Program-made: the position numbers and the translations under genes | Assembly (NCBI GenBank): GCA_018242295.1 | Contig: JAFECE010000009.1 | Coordinates: 203,818 to 267,817 of the forward strand | Reading direction: 5' to 3' | DNA length: 64,000 nt | DNA from: Pseudomonadota bacterium | GTDB taxonomy: Bacteria; Pseudomonadota; Alphaproteobacteria; Rhizobiales; Hyphomicrobiaceae | Notes under the pieces: generated by a model | Told to the model about the DNA's origin: nothing | What the model saw: the letters and a program-made list of their open reading frames with translations, nothing else | Database searches by the model: none | Part shown: positions 1 through 9,495 of the stretch, piece after piece | Layout of the letters: every line of letters begins with the position of its first letter | Numbering within the stretch: position 1 is the stretch's first letter

Positions 1-1139
1 CCCGGATAGGGTGCCGCGAGCGAGACCTGAATCGTGTGCGGGTTGATCCGCGTCGCAAACTTGATGGTCTCCTGGATCGTCTCCTTCGACTCGCCCGGAA
101 GGCCGAGGATGAAGGTGCCGTGGATCTTGATGCCGAGCTCGTGGCAGTCCTTCGTGAACCTCTCCGCAACCTCGACCCGCATGCCCTTCTTGATGTTATG
201 CAGGATTTGCTGGTTGCCGCTCTCGTAGCCGACGAGCAGCAGGCGCAGGCCGTTGTCCTTGAGCACCTTCAGCGTATCGCGTGGTACGTTCGCCTTGGCA
301 TTGCACGACCAAGTGACGCCGAGCTTGCCGAGTTCCCTGGCGATCGCTTCCGCGCGCGGCAGGTCGTCGGTGAAGGTATCATCGTCGAACATCAGCTCTT
401 TCATCTGCGGGAACGCCTTGAGGATGTATTTCACTTCCTCGATAACGTGCCCAACGGAGCGGGTCCGATAGCGATGGCCGCCAACGGTCTGCGGCCACAG
501 GCAGAACGTGCAGCGGCTCTTGCAGCCGCGCCCCGTGTAGAACGAGATGTACGGGTGCTTCAGATAGCCGATGAAGTAATTCTCCATCATGAGGTCGCGC
601 TTATAGACCGGCGTAACGAAGGGCAGCGAGTCCATGTCGTGCATCACAGCACGGTCCTCGTTGTGCACGATGACGCCCTGCGAATTGCGGTACGACAGGC
701 CCTTGATGTCGCTCCAGGCCACGCCGTCGGCGACGTCTTTGATGGTGAAGTCGAACTCGTTGCGGGCGACGAAGTCGACGATCGGTGCGTCCTTCAAGCT
801 CTCGTCGGACTGGACCGCGACCTTGGCGCCGATCAGCCCGACCTTGAGGCTCGGGTTGGTCGCCTTCATCGCCTCGATGACCTTGACGTCAGAATCGAAC
901 GACGGCGTCGAGGTGTGCAGCACCGCGAGGTCGTAATCGCGCACTTGGCCGAGCACTTCCTGCAGGCTGGTACGGTGCGGCGGCGCGTCGATCAGCTTGC
1001 TGTTTTCGACCAGAGCCGCCGGCTGCGCCAGCCAGGTCGGGTACCAGAACGACTGGATTTCACGGCGCGCCTGATAGCGCGAACCCGCTCCCCCATCGAA
1101 GCCGTCGAACGAAGGAGCCTGCAAAAATAGTGTGCGCAT
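1..1139 (-). CDS. hpnJ: HpnJ, hopanoid-associated radical SAM protein (3' end beyond window)
   Basis: The reverse strand is open from 1139 to the window edge, giving about 379 residues of a family usually near 470, so the C-terminus is missing. The N-terminus reads MRTLFLQAPSFDGFDGGAGS, the usual HpnJ opening. A radical SAM cluster motif CKSRCTFC (CxxxCxxC) lies in the middle, preceded by YTGRG, and an N-terminal B12-binding-like region comes before it. HpnJ is known to contract the ribose-derived ring in making the cyclitol ether head group of composite hopanoids. It follows hpnI on the same strand. An earlier ATG at 1154 overlaps the hpnI stop (ATGA), but the ATG at 1139 has AAAGG just upstream and matches the family start. 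Confidence 0.93.
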   Translation of the reverse strand, partial: MRTLFLQAPSFDGFDGGAGSRYQARREIQSFWYPTWLAQPAALVENSKLIDAPPHRTSLQEVLGQVRDYDLAVLHTSTPSFDSDVKVIEAMKATNPSLKVGLIGAKVAVQSDESLKDAPIVDFVARNEFDFTIKDVADGVAWSDIKGLSYRNSQGVIVHNEDRAVMHDMDSLPFVTPVYKRDLMMENYFIGYLKHPYISFYTGRGCKSRCTFCLWPQTVGGHRYRTRSVGHVIEEVKYILKAFPQMKELMFDDDTFTDDLPRAEAIARELGKLGVTWSCNAKANVPRDTLKVLKDNGLRLLLVGYESGNQQILHNIKKGMRVEVAERFTKDCHELGIKIHGTFILGLPGESKETIQETIKFATRINPHTIQVSLAAPYP

Positions 1140-1150
1140 GTCCGCGCCTT

Positions 1151-2284
1151 TCATATAGGCCTAACGGTCCCATCGGCGCCGACGCTGTAGCGTCGGCCCC
1201 TCCAACTGACAGCTCCGGGCACATAGCTCGCGACGAAAATCGCGAAGCTCAAGATATCGCGCAAAGGAGTGAGCAAAATCGAACTCTTTCCCCCACCGGG
1301 CAGTCGCTCAACTTGTAACGGAACGAAAAGCCGACATGCAAGCGTCAGAAGCAGGATCATCCACGCTATGGCGTCAAAGCCACCCAATGGCAACGCAGCG
1401 AGCGCGAACGGCAGCGGGTGCGTAATCACGGAACCGGTATAACCTGCGGGATCGACGAGACGAATTGTCCGTGCCCATCGCAGTTCATGTCCGAGCAATT
1501 CCGCAAAACTATCTTCGGAAAAAGTGTGCCCGACGGTGAAGGGTGCGATTGCGACTTTCAGCCCCTTTTGCCGGACCGCATCGCCCATGGCGTAGTCGTC
1601 GGCTAGCGTATCGGCGAAGGCGTCGAAACCGCCAATCTCGGCCAGGGTGCTGCGACGAATTGCGATTGTCGATCCGAAGCATGGCTTCGCAAGGCCGAGC
1701 TGAACGCCGACCAAAACGCTCGGCAGAAAATGTTGATCGACGGCCGCCGCGGCGAGGCGAGACCAGAAGCCACCAATCGCGCGCCCCCGATATAGGCAGG
1801 TCACAAGCCCAACCTCGGGTTGCTGCAATGTGGCAACGACATCCCGAACATAGTGAGGCTCGACGCGCATATCGCTGTCGCTGAGAATCAGAACATCGTG
1901 CCGAGCTCGCGGATAAATATTGAGCACGTTAGCAATTTTCGGATTGCCGCCGGCGCCTCGGGAGGAGGTGACGAGTTCGATCTCTGCGGACGGAAATCTC
2001 TCTTCAAGGTTGCGCACGATCTGAATGGCGGGATCGGCGGCGTCCTGCACACCGCAAATCATCTCGACATCGCCGGGGTAGTCCTGCCGAATGAACGATC
2101 CGAGATTGTCGCCAAGGCCTGGTTCGGCCCCGTAAAGCGGCTTGATAAGAGCGACATTTTCCGTCGGCCCTAAAATCGACTTGGGGCGGCGCGCAAATCG
2201 TGCCACCAAGAAAGCAGCCAACATGGCGTAAATGCTGCCGATAATGGCAATAAGGGTGCATACAAGCCACAGACTGGACGTCAT
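1151..2284 (-). CDS. hpnI: HpnI, hopanoid-associated GT2/GT21 glycosyltransferase
   Basis: A 377-residue protein resembling ceramide glucosyltransferases. An N-terminal membrane segment is followed by a GT-A domain with DSD (metal binding), a later DD pair (LADDYAMG) and the acceptor motif ELRWARTIR, then hydrophobic segments at the C-terminus. HpnI is known to add N-acetylglucosamine to bacteriohopanetetrol, upstream of HpnK and HpnJ. The neighbour hpnJ starts next to or inside the stop codon, so the two are probably co-translated. The gene diverges from mlaA across about 130 bp. Confidence 0.92.
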   Translation of the reverse strand: MTSSLWLVCTLIAIIGSIYAMLAAFLVARFARRPKSILGPTENVALIKPLYGAEPGLGDNLGSFIRQDYPGDVEMICGVQDAADPAIQIVRNLEERFPSAEIELVTSSRGAGGNPKIANVLNIYPRARHDVLILSDSDMRVEPHYVRDVVATLQQPEVGLVTCLYRGRAIGGFWSRLAAAAVDQHFLPSVLVGVQLGLAKPCFGSTIAIRRSTLAEIGGFDAFADTLADDYAMGDAVRQKGLKVAIAPFTVGHTFSEDSFAELLGHELRWARTIRLVDPAGYTGSVITHPLPFALAALPLGGFDAIAWMILLLTLACRLFVPLQVERLPGGGKSSILLTPLRDILSFAIFVASYVPGAVSWRGRRYSVGADGTVRPI

Positions 2285-2417
2285 TCAGACGTTACTTTCT
2301 GGTTTGAGGTGGGGGGAAAGCCTACTGGCGCCGGCACTAAAGCTAGCGTTTTGCACGTAGCTGCGATAGATCTGAGTTTGCTCGGCCGCACGGCTAGGCA
2401 TGGGGGAATATCGGGAC

Positions 2418-3368
2418 GTGAAAGTCACCACGATCGCGAACTGGGTCGGCTGCATTTTAGCCGGTGTGGGTCTGTCGGCTTGCGCCAGCACGTCTGCGCC
2501 TTCAATCGCGCCGCAGCACTTGGCATCGACCGCTAGCGATGACGAGCCAAAAAGCATCGCGGACCCCAACGAGAAATTCAATCGCTCGGTTTTCGACAGC
2601 AACCAGGACTTCAATCACAACGTCCTGTATCCGGCTGCCAAAGCCTATAACGAGAATGTGCCGGAAAGCGTCCGCGACCGCGTCGACGCATTCACGACCA
2701 ATCTTGCCGAGCCGATGGTATTTGCAAACGACGTTCTGCAGCTCCGGCCGGGAGCGGCGGTAACAACACTTGGCCGCTTCGCGCTCAATTCGACGCTCGG
2801 CCTCGGCGGTCTCTTCGACGTCGCCGCGACACAGGGCATGGCGCATCAGTCCGGCGACTTCGGCCAGACGATGTACGTTTGGGGCTACCGTGATAGCGCC
2901 TACCTCGTGCTGCCCGTCATCGGCCCGACGAACGTGCGGGATGCGATTGGCACCGGCGTGGAATTCGCCGCGCAGATTCCGGCCGCCGCGTTAATCCCGA
3001 CGAAGGTCGCGACGCTCGCCAGCCGAGTCAATCTTGCAGGCAGCATCACCAGTCCGCTGACGAACCTCAGCAAAGCCGAAGATATGCAGACGCTCGAGGA
3101 CAGCTCGATCGACTTCTATTCGATGCTCCGCAGTGTAACGGATCAGAAGCGGCAGGCTGAGCTGCAGGAAGCCCTGAACACGAGTGTGTTGACGAGCGAT
3201 CCGGTCCCGCCGGATCCCAACGCGATCGAGCCGGTCACAGAGCTCGTTTCGTCGCCGACGATGCTGCAGAAGCGTCGAATGACTGACGTGCCGAAACTGT
3301 CGAGCGCCTACGATCACGGCGGCACGATCGTCGTCGTCGGTCCGCCGACGCCGGTCGAAGCACACTGA
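2418..3368 (+). CDS. mlaA: MlaA/VacJ-family phospholipid-binding lipoprotein
   Basis: An outer-membrane lipoprotein of the Mla lipid-transport pathway. The signal peptide ends in a lipobox LSAC, followed by the typical MlaA order: NEKFNRSVFDSN, YPAAKAYNENVPESVRDRV, NLAEPMVFANDVLQ, then FDVAA and a Gly-rich YLVLPVIGPTNVRD. I chose the GTG at 2418 because GGGGGA lies nine bases upstream; an ATG at 2400 adds six residues. The C-terminus has an extra low-complexity tail. It converges with the MlaC/HpnM gene, so both soluble parts of a lipid shuttle sit beside the hopanoid genes. Confidence 0.9.
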   Translation: MKVTTIANWVGCILAGVGLSACASTSAPSIAPQHLASTASDDEPKSIADPNEKFNRSVFDSNQDFNHNVLYPAAKAYNENVPESVRDRVDAFTTNLAEPMVFANDVLQLRPGAAVTTLGRFALNSTLGLGGLFDVAATQGMAHQSGDFGQTMYVWGYRDSAYLVLPVIGPTNVRDAIGTGVEFAAQIPAAALIPTKVATLASRVNLAGSITSPLTNLSKAEDMQTLEDSSIDFYSMLRSVTDQKRQAELQEALNTSVLTSDPVPPDPNAIEPVTELVSSPTMLQKRRMTDVPKLSSAYDHGGTIVVVGPPTPVEAH

Positions 3369-3500
3369 TCAATTCGGAATTCAGCTGGTCAAAACGACAG
3401 CAGAAGCGGCCTTTTCAAGGCGCCCGCGCCGCATGAGCTTTCTCTGCCGATGTTTGTAAAAATGTTTCGACCCGCGCGATAAGGCGCCGGGCAAGGCAGG

Positions 3501-3540
3501 AAAAATCGCGGCCGGCTCGTCATCAACAAGACCGGCCGCG
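3501..3540 (-). terminator. Rho-independent terminator after hpnM
   Basis: Perfect nine-base arms CGCGGCCGG (3507-3515) and CCGGCCGCG (3532-3540). Read on the minus strand the stem is followed directly by ATTTTT. It lies just beyond the stop of the minus-strand hpnM-like gene. Confidence 0.85.
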
Positions 3541-3552
3541 AATGACGTGCAA

Positions 3553-4188
3553 TCAGCTTCCGGAAAGCAGCTTATCACCCTGCTTCTTGAGTGAAGCGAT
3601 GAGTGCATCGGCGCCGCCGGATTTCAGGATCGATGTGAACTCGGCGCGGCGGCTGGCAAGTTCGCTGATCGTGCCGTCGAGATAGACATCGACGATCTTC
3701 CATTGCGATCCGGTCTTGCGCATCAGGTAGTTGATCGCGACCGGCTTGCCGTTGCTCTGAACAATCCGGGTTTTCACCATTTTATCCGACGGCGGCCGAT
3801 CCGTGATCTCGGCAATCTCGAATGTCTCGCCGGAGAAGCCATCGAAACGCTTTGCGTAGGTCGCAATCATCATGCGGGCGAACGCGTCGGTCACGGCTGC
3901 CTTTTGCTCGGGCTGAAACGTATCCCAGCTTTGTCCAACCGCCACGCGCGACATCGATTGAATGTCGTAGGTACTCGACAGAACCGGTGCGAGCGCGTCG
4001 AAGCGGCCTTGCACGCCGAGTGCCTGCGCCTGCTTCATCGTATCGAGAAGTTTGGCGTTCAGGCCGTTGATCGTCTTCTCAGGTGCATCGAAGGCCTGCG
4101 CAGTCGCAAGCTGAGGTGAGTTGAGAAGCGTCGCCATCAAAACGGCGATCGACGCTCCAAAAATGCGTAATGTCTTGGCCGGGACCAT
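3553..4188 (-). CDS. hpnM: HpnM / MlaC (Ttg2D)-like periplasmic lipid-binding protein
   Basis: A 211-residue secreted protein with a signal peptide ending near TAQA, followed by an MlaC fold: YDIQSMSRVAVGQSW, FARMMIATYAKRF, VKTRIVQSNGKPVAINYLM, WKIVDVYLDGTISELASRRAEF. MlaC-type proteins carry phospholipids across the periplasm; HpnM is the version found in hopanoid clusters. The start at 4188 has a purine-rich GGGGGATGGG upstream. Its place between mlaA and the divergent dxs, close to hpnIJ, favours the HpnM name, but sequence alone cannot separate HpnM from a general MlaC. Confidence 0.85.
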   Translation of the reverse strand: MVPAKTLRIFGASIAVLMATLLNSPQLATAQAFDAPEKTINGLNAKLLDTMKQAQALGVQGRFDALAPVLSSTYDIQSMSRVAVGQSWDTFQPEQKAAVTDAFARMMIATYAKRFDGFSGETFEIAEITDRPPSDKMVKTRIVQSNGKPVAINYLMRKTGSQWKIVDVYLDGTISELASRRAEFTSILKSGGADALIASLKKQGDKLLSGS

Positions 4189-4450
4189 TGCCCATCCCCC
4201 GATTGTTTGCAGATTTTGTGTACCGACGGCGAGTTAAAATTCTCAGCGGCGGCGCATGTCCTAAGTGGACACGGTGGCGGCATTTAGCCAATTTGCCCAC
4301 AGTTGTCTGCCATTTGTGAGGCTTGGCTGCAACACTTCCCCGCAGAGTCCAGTTTGCTGTGCATGTTCCATTTTTTGCGCCGTGTCATAGGTTCATATTT
4401 GGAAGGATTAAAAGGACTCGAGCAAGCGGGTTTTTGGGGGAGTTCAGTCA

Positions 4451-6385
4451 ATGGACGCAGTGATGCCTCGGGTATCCAAAACACCGCTATTGGACCAAGT
4501 CGATACGCCTGCCGATCTGCGGCGGCTGTCCGAAAGCGAACTTCCTCAGCTGGCCGCGGAACTTCGCGCCGAGCTGATCGATGCCGTGTCGCAAACGGGC
4601 GGCCATCTTGGCGCTGGCCTCGGCGTCGTCGAGCTGACGGTGGCTCTGCACTACCTTTTCGACACCCCGCGCGATCGCTTGATCTGGGACGTCAGCCATC
4701 AGTCTTATCCCCATAAGATTCTGACTGGCCGTCGCAGCAGAATTAGAACGTTGCGCCAGCCCGGAGGGCTTTCCGGTTTCACGAAGCGCACCGAAAGCGA
4801 ATACGACCCGTTCGGCGCTGCCCATTCGTCGACGTCGATTTCCGCGGGCCTCGGCATGGCGGTCGCGCGCGAATTGTCGGGCGAGGCGAACAACGTCGTC
4901 TGCGTCATCGGCGATGGCGCGATGAGCGCCGGCATGGCCTACGAAGCGATGAACAACGCCGGCGCACGCAGCGAAAGGCTCATCGTCGTTCTGAACGACA
5001 ACGATATGTCGATCGCGCCGCCGACGGGCGCATTGTCGTCATATCTTGCTCGCTCGACCTCAAGTGAATCGTATCTCTATGTTCGTGACATCGCCAAACA
5101 GCTGGCGAAGAAATTGCCGAAGAGCTGGGAACGGCGTGCTGCGCGGGTTGAGGAATATACGCGAAACCTCTGGCACGGTGGTGCCTGGTTCGAGGAACTC
5201 GGCTTCTACTACGTCGGCCCGATCGATGGCCACGATCTGGGTCAGCTGCTGCCGGTTTTGAGGAACGTTAGAGACGCCGGCGAGGGGCCGATCCTCGTTC
5301 ACGTCGTGACGAAGAAGGGCAAAGGCTACGCGCCGGCCGAAGCATCGGCCGACAAATATCACGGCGTCGCCAAATTCAACGTCGTGACCGGCGTGCAGGC
5401 GAAGCCGGTAGCAAGTGCGCCGTCGTATACGCGCGTATTCGCCGACAGCTTGATCGCCGAAGCCAAAAAGGACGAGAAAATCGTCGCGATCACCGCAGCG
5501 ATGCCCGACGGAACGGGGCTCGACGTCTTCGGCCGCGAGTTTCCCGATCGCACGTTCGATGTCGGCATAGCGGAGCAGCACGCGGTGACTTTTGCCGCCG
5601 GCCTTGCCACCGAAGGCATGAAGCCCTTTGCCGCGATCTACTCGACGTTCTTGCAGCGCGGCTACGATCAGGTCGTGCACGACGTCGCGCTGCAGAGTTT
5701 GCCCGTGCGATTTGCGATCGACCGCGCTGGGTTCGTCGGAGCCGATGGCGCGACGCACGCCGGAACGTTCGACCTCGCTTTCCTTGGATGCTTGCCGAAT
5801 ATGGTCATCATGGCCGCGGCTGACGAGGCCGAGCTGAAGCACATGGTCGCAACAGCGGCGGCGATCGACGACCGTCCGAGCGCATTCCGCTATCCGCGTG
5901 GCGAAGGCACTGGCGTTGCCATGCCCGAAGTCGGTATCCCGCTCGAAATCGGCAAGGGACGCGTTCTGCGCGAGGGTTCGACGATTGCGCTGCTGTCATT
6001 CGGCACGCGCCTGCAAGAGACCTTGAAGGCGGCCGATCAGCTGGCGGCGCTTGGACTTTCAGCGACTGTCGCCGACGCGCGCTTTATGAAGCCTCTCGAT
6101 ACCGATCTGATCCGGCAGCTTGCTGAAAACCACGATGTCCTGGTCACGATCGAAGAGGGCTCGGTGGGCGGCTTCGGCAGTCATGTGCTGCACTATCTCG
6201 CCGAGAACGGATTGCTGGAGCGGGGACTCAAGGTCCGCTGCAAGGTCATGCCGGATGTCTTCGTCGATCAGGACAAGCCCGAAGTCATGTATCAGCGCGC
6301 CGGGCTCTCGGCCCAGGGGATCGTCGAGACGGTTCGCGAGGCGCTTCAGCTGAACAAGCCTGCAGTCGCTCGCGGTCGCGCCTGA
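4451..6385 (+). CDS. dxs: 1-deoxy-D-xylulose-5-phosphate synthase
   Basis: Full length at 644 residues. DXS condenses pyruvate and glyceraldehyde-3-phosphate in the first step of the MEP isoprenoid pathway, which also feeds hopanoids. The start [17 protein letters not shown] is the family signature. The thiamine diphosphate motif GDGAMSAG (about 154-161) pairs with LNDNDMSI (about 181-188), and the transketolase motif [13 protein letters not shown] lies near 376. The ATG at 4451 has GGGGGAG upstream; the leader to the divergent hpnM is about 260 bp. Confidence 0.97.
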   Translation: MDAVMPRVSKTPLLDQVDTPADLRRLSESELPQLAAELRAELIDAVSQTGGHLGAGLGVVELTVALHYLFDTPRDRLIWDVSHQSYPHKILTGRRSRIRTLRQPGGLSGFTKRTESEYDPFGAAHSSTSISAGLGMAVARELSGEANNVVCVIGDGAMSAGMAYEAMNNAGARSERLIVVLNDNDMSIAPPTGALSSYLARSTSSESYLYVRDIAKQLAKKLPKSWERRAARVEEYTRNLWHGGAWFEELGFYYVGPIDGHDLGQLLPVLRNVRDAGEGPILVHVVTKKGKGYAPAEASADKYHGVAKFNVVTGVQAKPVASAPSYTRVFADSLIAEAKKDEKIVAITAAMPDGTGLDVFGREFPDRTFDVGIAEQHAVTFAAGLATEGMKPFAAIYSTFLQRGYDQVVHDVALQSLPVRFAIDRAGFVGADGATHAGTFDLAFLGCLPNMVIMAAADEAELKHMVATAAAIDDRPSAFRYPRGEGTGVAMPEVGIPLEIGKGRVLREGSTIALLSFGTRLQETLKAADQLAALGLSATVADARFMKPLDTDLIRQLAENHDVLVTIEEGSVGGFGSHVLHYLAENGLLERGLKVRCKVMPDVFVDQDKPEVMYQRAGLSAQGIVETVREALQLNKPAVARGRA

Positions 6386-6390
6386 CAGTA

Positions 6391-6433
6391 TCGGGCGCGT
6401 CCCTCTCAAGCGATCCGCTGGAGCCGCGCCCGA
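6391..6433. terminator. Stem-loop between convergent genes
   Basis: Arms CGGGCGCG (6392-6399) and CGCGCCCG (6425-6432) separated by 25 bases, between the dxs stop and the convergent small secreted gene. There is no clear T-run, so it is only a probable bidirectional terminator. Confidence 0.5.
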
Positions 6434-6438
6434 ACTAT

Positions 6439-6732
6439 TCAGCGTTTGCCGTGATCGTCTTTTTTGTCTGACGGTGCGTCTTTATCCGGCGGTCCCTCTA
6501 TGACCTTGCGGCAAGCCGGGCTCAATTTATTGATGTTCTTGTTGAGGCAGGCGACGATGCGGTCTTCGCTCGGGATCTGCCAGAAACAGAGGCTGAGCAC
6601 GTCCGGCGTGCAAGCGGATTGCTCTTCAGCCGTTCCACTATGAGCTAATGAAGCGCCAGTTTGTGCGAACGTGATCAGCGCAGTCGCAACGCAAGCGACG
6701 AATATTTTCTCGATCGGAATTTTGCCCCGCAC
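6439..6732 (-). CDS. Small secreted Cys-motif protein, paralogue 1
   Basis: About 97 residues. A hydrophobic signal segment is followed by a mature domain starting SGTAEEQSACTPDVLSLC and continuing IPSEDRIVACLNKNINKLSP, then ACRKVI. The four cysteines (CTPDV..LC, ACL, ACR) match Cys-rich repeat domains seen in many uncharacterised rhizobial secreted proteins. The tail is rich in Lys and Asp. I prefer the GTG at 6732, with GAGGA upstream, over a TTG at 6747. The next gene on the same strand is a paralogue, implying a tandem duplication. Function unknown. Confidence 0.75.
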   Translation of the reverse strand: MRGKIPIEKIFVACVATALITFAQTGASLAHSGTAEEQSACTPDVLSLCFWQIPSEDRIVACLNKNINKLSPACRKVIEGPPDKDAPSDKKDDHGKR

Positions 6733-6776
6733 GTTCTGTCCTCGCAAGAACTGGCTTTCCTAAAGTATCGAGGCGC

Positions 6777-7046
6777 TCAACGTGCCTCGCGGGATTTTTT
6801 GCTGGCTGTATCTCCCGCCATGACGGCACGGCATGCCGGGCTGAGCTTGACGAGATGGCGATTTAAACAGGCAACGATGCGGCCTTCGTCGGGAATCTGG
6901 GCTGAACAGAAGCGGAAGACATCAGGCGTGCACGCCTCTTGCTCTTGCTGCGTGCCGCTGTGGGCGTAGCTCTTGGCTGAGATTCCACAGATGAGAGCGG
7001 CGCCGGCCAGCGCCAACGATGCCCCCAGGACCCCCGAATTCTTCAC
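6777..7046 (-). CDS. Small secreted Cys-motif protein, paralogue 2
   Basis: 89 residues with a clear signal peptide (ending KSYAHS) and a mature part SGTQQEQEACTPDVFRFC, IPDEGRIVACLNRHLVKLSP, ACRAVM. It shares the four cysteines and the IPxExRIVACLN core with the downstream gene at 6439-6732. The cysteines probably form disulfides in the periplasm. Role unknown. Confidence 0.8.
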   Translation of the reverse strand: MKNSGVLGASLALAGAALICGISAKSYAHSGTQQEQEACTPDVFRFCSAQIPDEGRIVACLNRHLVKLSPACRAVMAGDTASKKSREAR

Positions 7047-7179
7047 TTTTCCAATCTCTCACTGATGAAAGGCAAGTGACCTCGGCATATGCCTAGAACC
7101 CGTGTTGAGACTAAGGCAACGTGCTCAGAGAACGGTGCCCGCTGAGCATTTTACCAAGTTTCCGGGTTCATGAGTTCGC

Positions 7180-7638
7180 TTACGGGGCCGTTCCGGGCGA
7201 CGGAGCGCTGGGCGTAGGCGCGGCTGCCGGCGGTGCCTCGGTCGTCGAAGGTGCAGCGGCGGCCGGTGGCTCCGTGCTCGATGTCGAGCTTGGCGCCGAC
7301 GACGGCGGAGCTGCACTTTCCTCCGCTGCTGCCGAACGAACCTCGCAAAGCGTCGACGAGTCGAGCGAGGTCTTGTTCATGAAAGCCCAGTTCGCGAACG
7401 CTACGTAGCATACCGCGACGGCTTCCTTGTTCTGAAGCGTGACGATGACGTTGTCGGTCTTCACCTTTTCAGTCACGCGCTTCGCGACGTCGAGAGGTAT
7501 GAGCGTTACGGATTTGACTTCGAAGCCTTTGGCTACGAGGCCAGTAAACGAAGATTGCATCCGCTCGTCCGCCGAAGCCGCGACGGGGAGCAATCCCATG
7601 ATGGCGGCAAATGCGATTCCGGGGCCAATGCTGCGCAT
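7180..7638 (-). CDS. Secreted protein with Ala/Pro/Ser-rich tail, unknown function
   Basis: 152 residues. A signal peptide (cleavage near ASADE) precedes a globular segment of about 75 residues containing SFTGLVAKGFEVKSVTLIP and KTDNVIVTLQNKEAVAVCYV. A low-complexity Ala/Pro/Ser/Thr tail makes up the last 50 residues. The start at 7638 has GAGG eight bases upstream. I do not recognise the family. The tail may be a periplasmic spacer. Confidence 0.7.
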   Translation of the reverse strand: MRSIGPGIAFAAIMGLLPVAASADERMQSSFTGLVAKGFEVKSVTLIPLDVAKRVTEKVKTDNVIVTLQNKEAVAVCYVAFANWAFMNKTSLDSSTLCEVRSAAAEESAAPPSSAPSSTSSTEPPAAAAPSTTEAPPAAAPTPSAPSPGTAP

Positions 7639-7781
7639 AAGATCCTCACTGCTCAGAGGGACATCCGTTATTTCGTAAAAACGTCACTACTACGGCGCGG
7701 TGAACCCCTCAATATGACAACGCTCGGGCCGCGTTTAGACTTGGGGACAAGCGAGCCTTTAAGCGGCAACGATTGGCAGCG

Positions 7782-8654
7782 CTAGTTGGTCGCTTCCCGA
7801 GGATAAAAAATCGCGACGGGAGCCGCATAGTCCGGCAGAGCTAGGCTTGATGTGATCTCTTCGCCGCCCGTGAGGAAATCAGGCAGGAAATGCGTGTGGG
7901 CGCCAGCCGGAGATTGGGCTCCCGGCATTGGAATTCTGGTGAAGACCTCAATCCGCGCCGCCGCGCTCTCGACGACCCGGTTCGGACTGGCGGCAATGAC
8001 TTGCATGCCGATTGCCGTCATGACTTCGGACCAGTGGCGGCCATCCTGGGCTGACAATGAGGATGCGAGAGCGGCATCGCCCGTGCGGACGCAGAACCGC
8101 GAGTATTTGCGGCCTATGCCATAATCAAAAAGCTGGTCCGCCTGATGACGGGCATCGATCGCTTGCGAGTCCGGGCCAAGCGATTGCAAAACCGGCGATG
8201 AGAGGATAGCGGCGCGCCCCCTCGGCAGGCCAAGAACGATTGGGCCGCCTTCGCCAAATGAAAATGCCCGAACTTTGTCGTTGACGGCGAGACGGAACGA
8301 AGCGTCCGGCGCACGCGCGATGACGACATCCGATCGCGCCTCGATGTCGATTGTGCGTTCGGCAGTGCATGGAAATTCCGCAACCGCACCCGGCGCCCCG
8401 GTCACCCATGTGCCGCCACGCGCCACGATGGTGTCCCTGGCCCACGCGACGAGTTCCTCGCGTGTCCAGGGAAGAAGACGTACGCGAACGGAAAGCTTTG
8501 CAAGCCGGCTTGGCAGCTCCGACCAGACGGCATCGCGCTGACTTTCGTTCATGGCGATCCAGTCGCCGATTTCGCGCCCGGTGCGGCCGCATCCAAGGCA
8601 ATAGCCTGTGGAGTCGTCGAGCTTGCAGATGCCAATGCAAGGCGAATGGCGCAT
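7782..8654 (-). CDS. DUF1289 domain protein with long C-terminal domain
   Basis: 290 residues. The first 50 form a DUF1289 domain: CIGICKLDDSTGYCLGCGRT, a CxxxC plus CxxC set likely to bind metal, then the usual IGDWIAMNESQRDAVW. Stand-alone DUF1289 proteins are about 60-100 residues, so the remaining 240 residues are an added domain of unknown role, without membrane segments. No strong ribosome site is seen at 8654. It follows cbtA on the same strand after about 100 bp. Confidence 0.8.
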   Translation of the reverse strand: MRHSPCIGICKLDDSTGYCLGCGRTGREIGDWIAMNESQRDAVWSELPSRLAKLSVRVRLLPWTREELVAWARDTIVARGGTWVTGAPGAVAEFPCTAERTIDIEARSDVVIARAPDASFRLAVNDKVRAFSFGEGGPIVLGLPRGRAAILSSPVLQSLGPDSQAIDARHQADQLFDYGIGRKYSRFCVRTGDAALASSLSAQDGRHWSEVMTAIGMQVIAASPNRVVESAAARIEVFTRIPMPGAQSPAGAHTHFLPDFLTGGEEITSSLALPDYAAPVAIFYPREATN

Positions 8655-8760
8655 CGGTGCGGAACGTCTTTCAAACGAAGGATTGCGAGGAGATGATATT
8701 CAAATGGAGGCGGCACCCACGGCGCGCCCCCATTTTTCGTTCTGAACTTCGACGCCGGCG

Positions 8761-9477
8761 TTAGCGCGCCAGTCTTTCGCGATCGCCGGCGATAAGCCAG
8801 CCGAACAGCAGCCCGATCGCCGTCCAGAGGATGAACTGAGTACCCAACGAGGCGATGCGGAAGTTCCAAAGCAGATCGGCAGGGAACTTCTCAGGCACCT
8901 CGTTGATCACCGGCAGCGCGTAGGCAGCGACAACGACCAAGACGAGATAGACCACAGTTCCGAGAATTGACGCATTCCAGCCGCCGAACTTCTCGATGGC
9001 TTGCCGTCCGAAGCTGATGGCAATCGCCAGCGCCATGAGCGAGAAGACGATCATCCCGAAATAAAGCTGCGTTCGATAGCCGATCGTCTCGCCTTGCCCC
9101 ACGGCAGGCGGGTTCGCCGGGTATTTGAGGTAAGGCACGAAGTACAACGCCAAAAAGCCGACGGCTGCGATCACGAGCGCTGTGCTGCGCGGCGAAAGAT
9201 GAAGAAGACGGCCGCTGACGAACGCGTATGCGAGTGCGAAAAGACCGCCGAGCGCCGTTCCGTAAAGGGCGACGCCGGTTAGAAGCCCGACGCTTGCCTG
9301 CACCTCACGGCTGACGATTTCCGGTTCCGCCGCCTCGCCGGGAACTGGCGTATGCGAGGCTTCCTCGAACGCGATGGCGCGGTCGACCTGCGGTTCGCCG
9401 ATCACCTTCGCGAATCCGAAAGCCAATAAACTAGCGATGAGCCCGGCAATCATGCCGCGCACGAGAAGACTTCCCAT
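8761..9477 (-). CDS. cbtA: CbtA, cobalt transporter subunit
   Basis: 238 residues with about five membrane segments, opening LLVRGMIAGLIASLLAFGFA and containing GEPQVDRAIAFEE, which is typical of CbtA. CbtA with CbtB is thought to import cobalt and is often placed under B12 control. The ATG at 9477 has GGGGAG upstream and lies 18 bp after cbtB. The riboswitch ahead of cbtB supports a role in cobalamin supply. Confidence 0.93.
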   Translation of the reverse strand: MGSLLVRGMIAGLIASLLAFGFAKVIGEPQVDRAIAFEEASHTPVPGEAAEPEIVSREVQASVGLLTGVALYGTALGGLFALAYAFVSGRLLHLSPRSTALVIAAVGFLALYFVPYLKYPANPPAVGQGETIGYRTQLYFGMIVFSLMALAIAISFGRQAIEKFGGWNASILGTVVYLVLVVVAAYALPVINEVPEKFPADLLWNFRIASLGTQFILWTAIGLLFGWLIAGDRERLAR

Positions 9478-9495
9478 GTCTGGATCTCCCCGATG

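Noticed and set aside
36-1130. 364-codon open frame on the plus strand
   Set aside because: It lies exactly opposite the hpnJ coding sequence, which shows clear radical SAM motifs. The plus-strand translation has the Arg/Val/Asp-rich composition typical of a GC-rich shadow frame.
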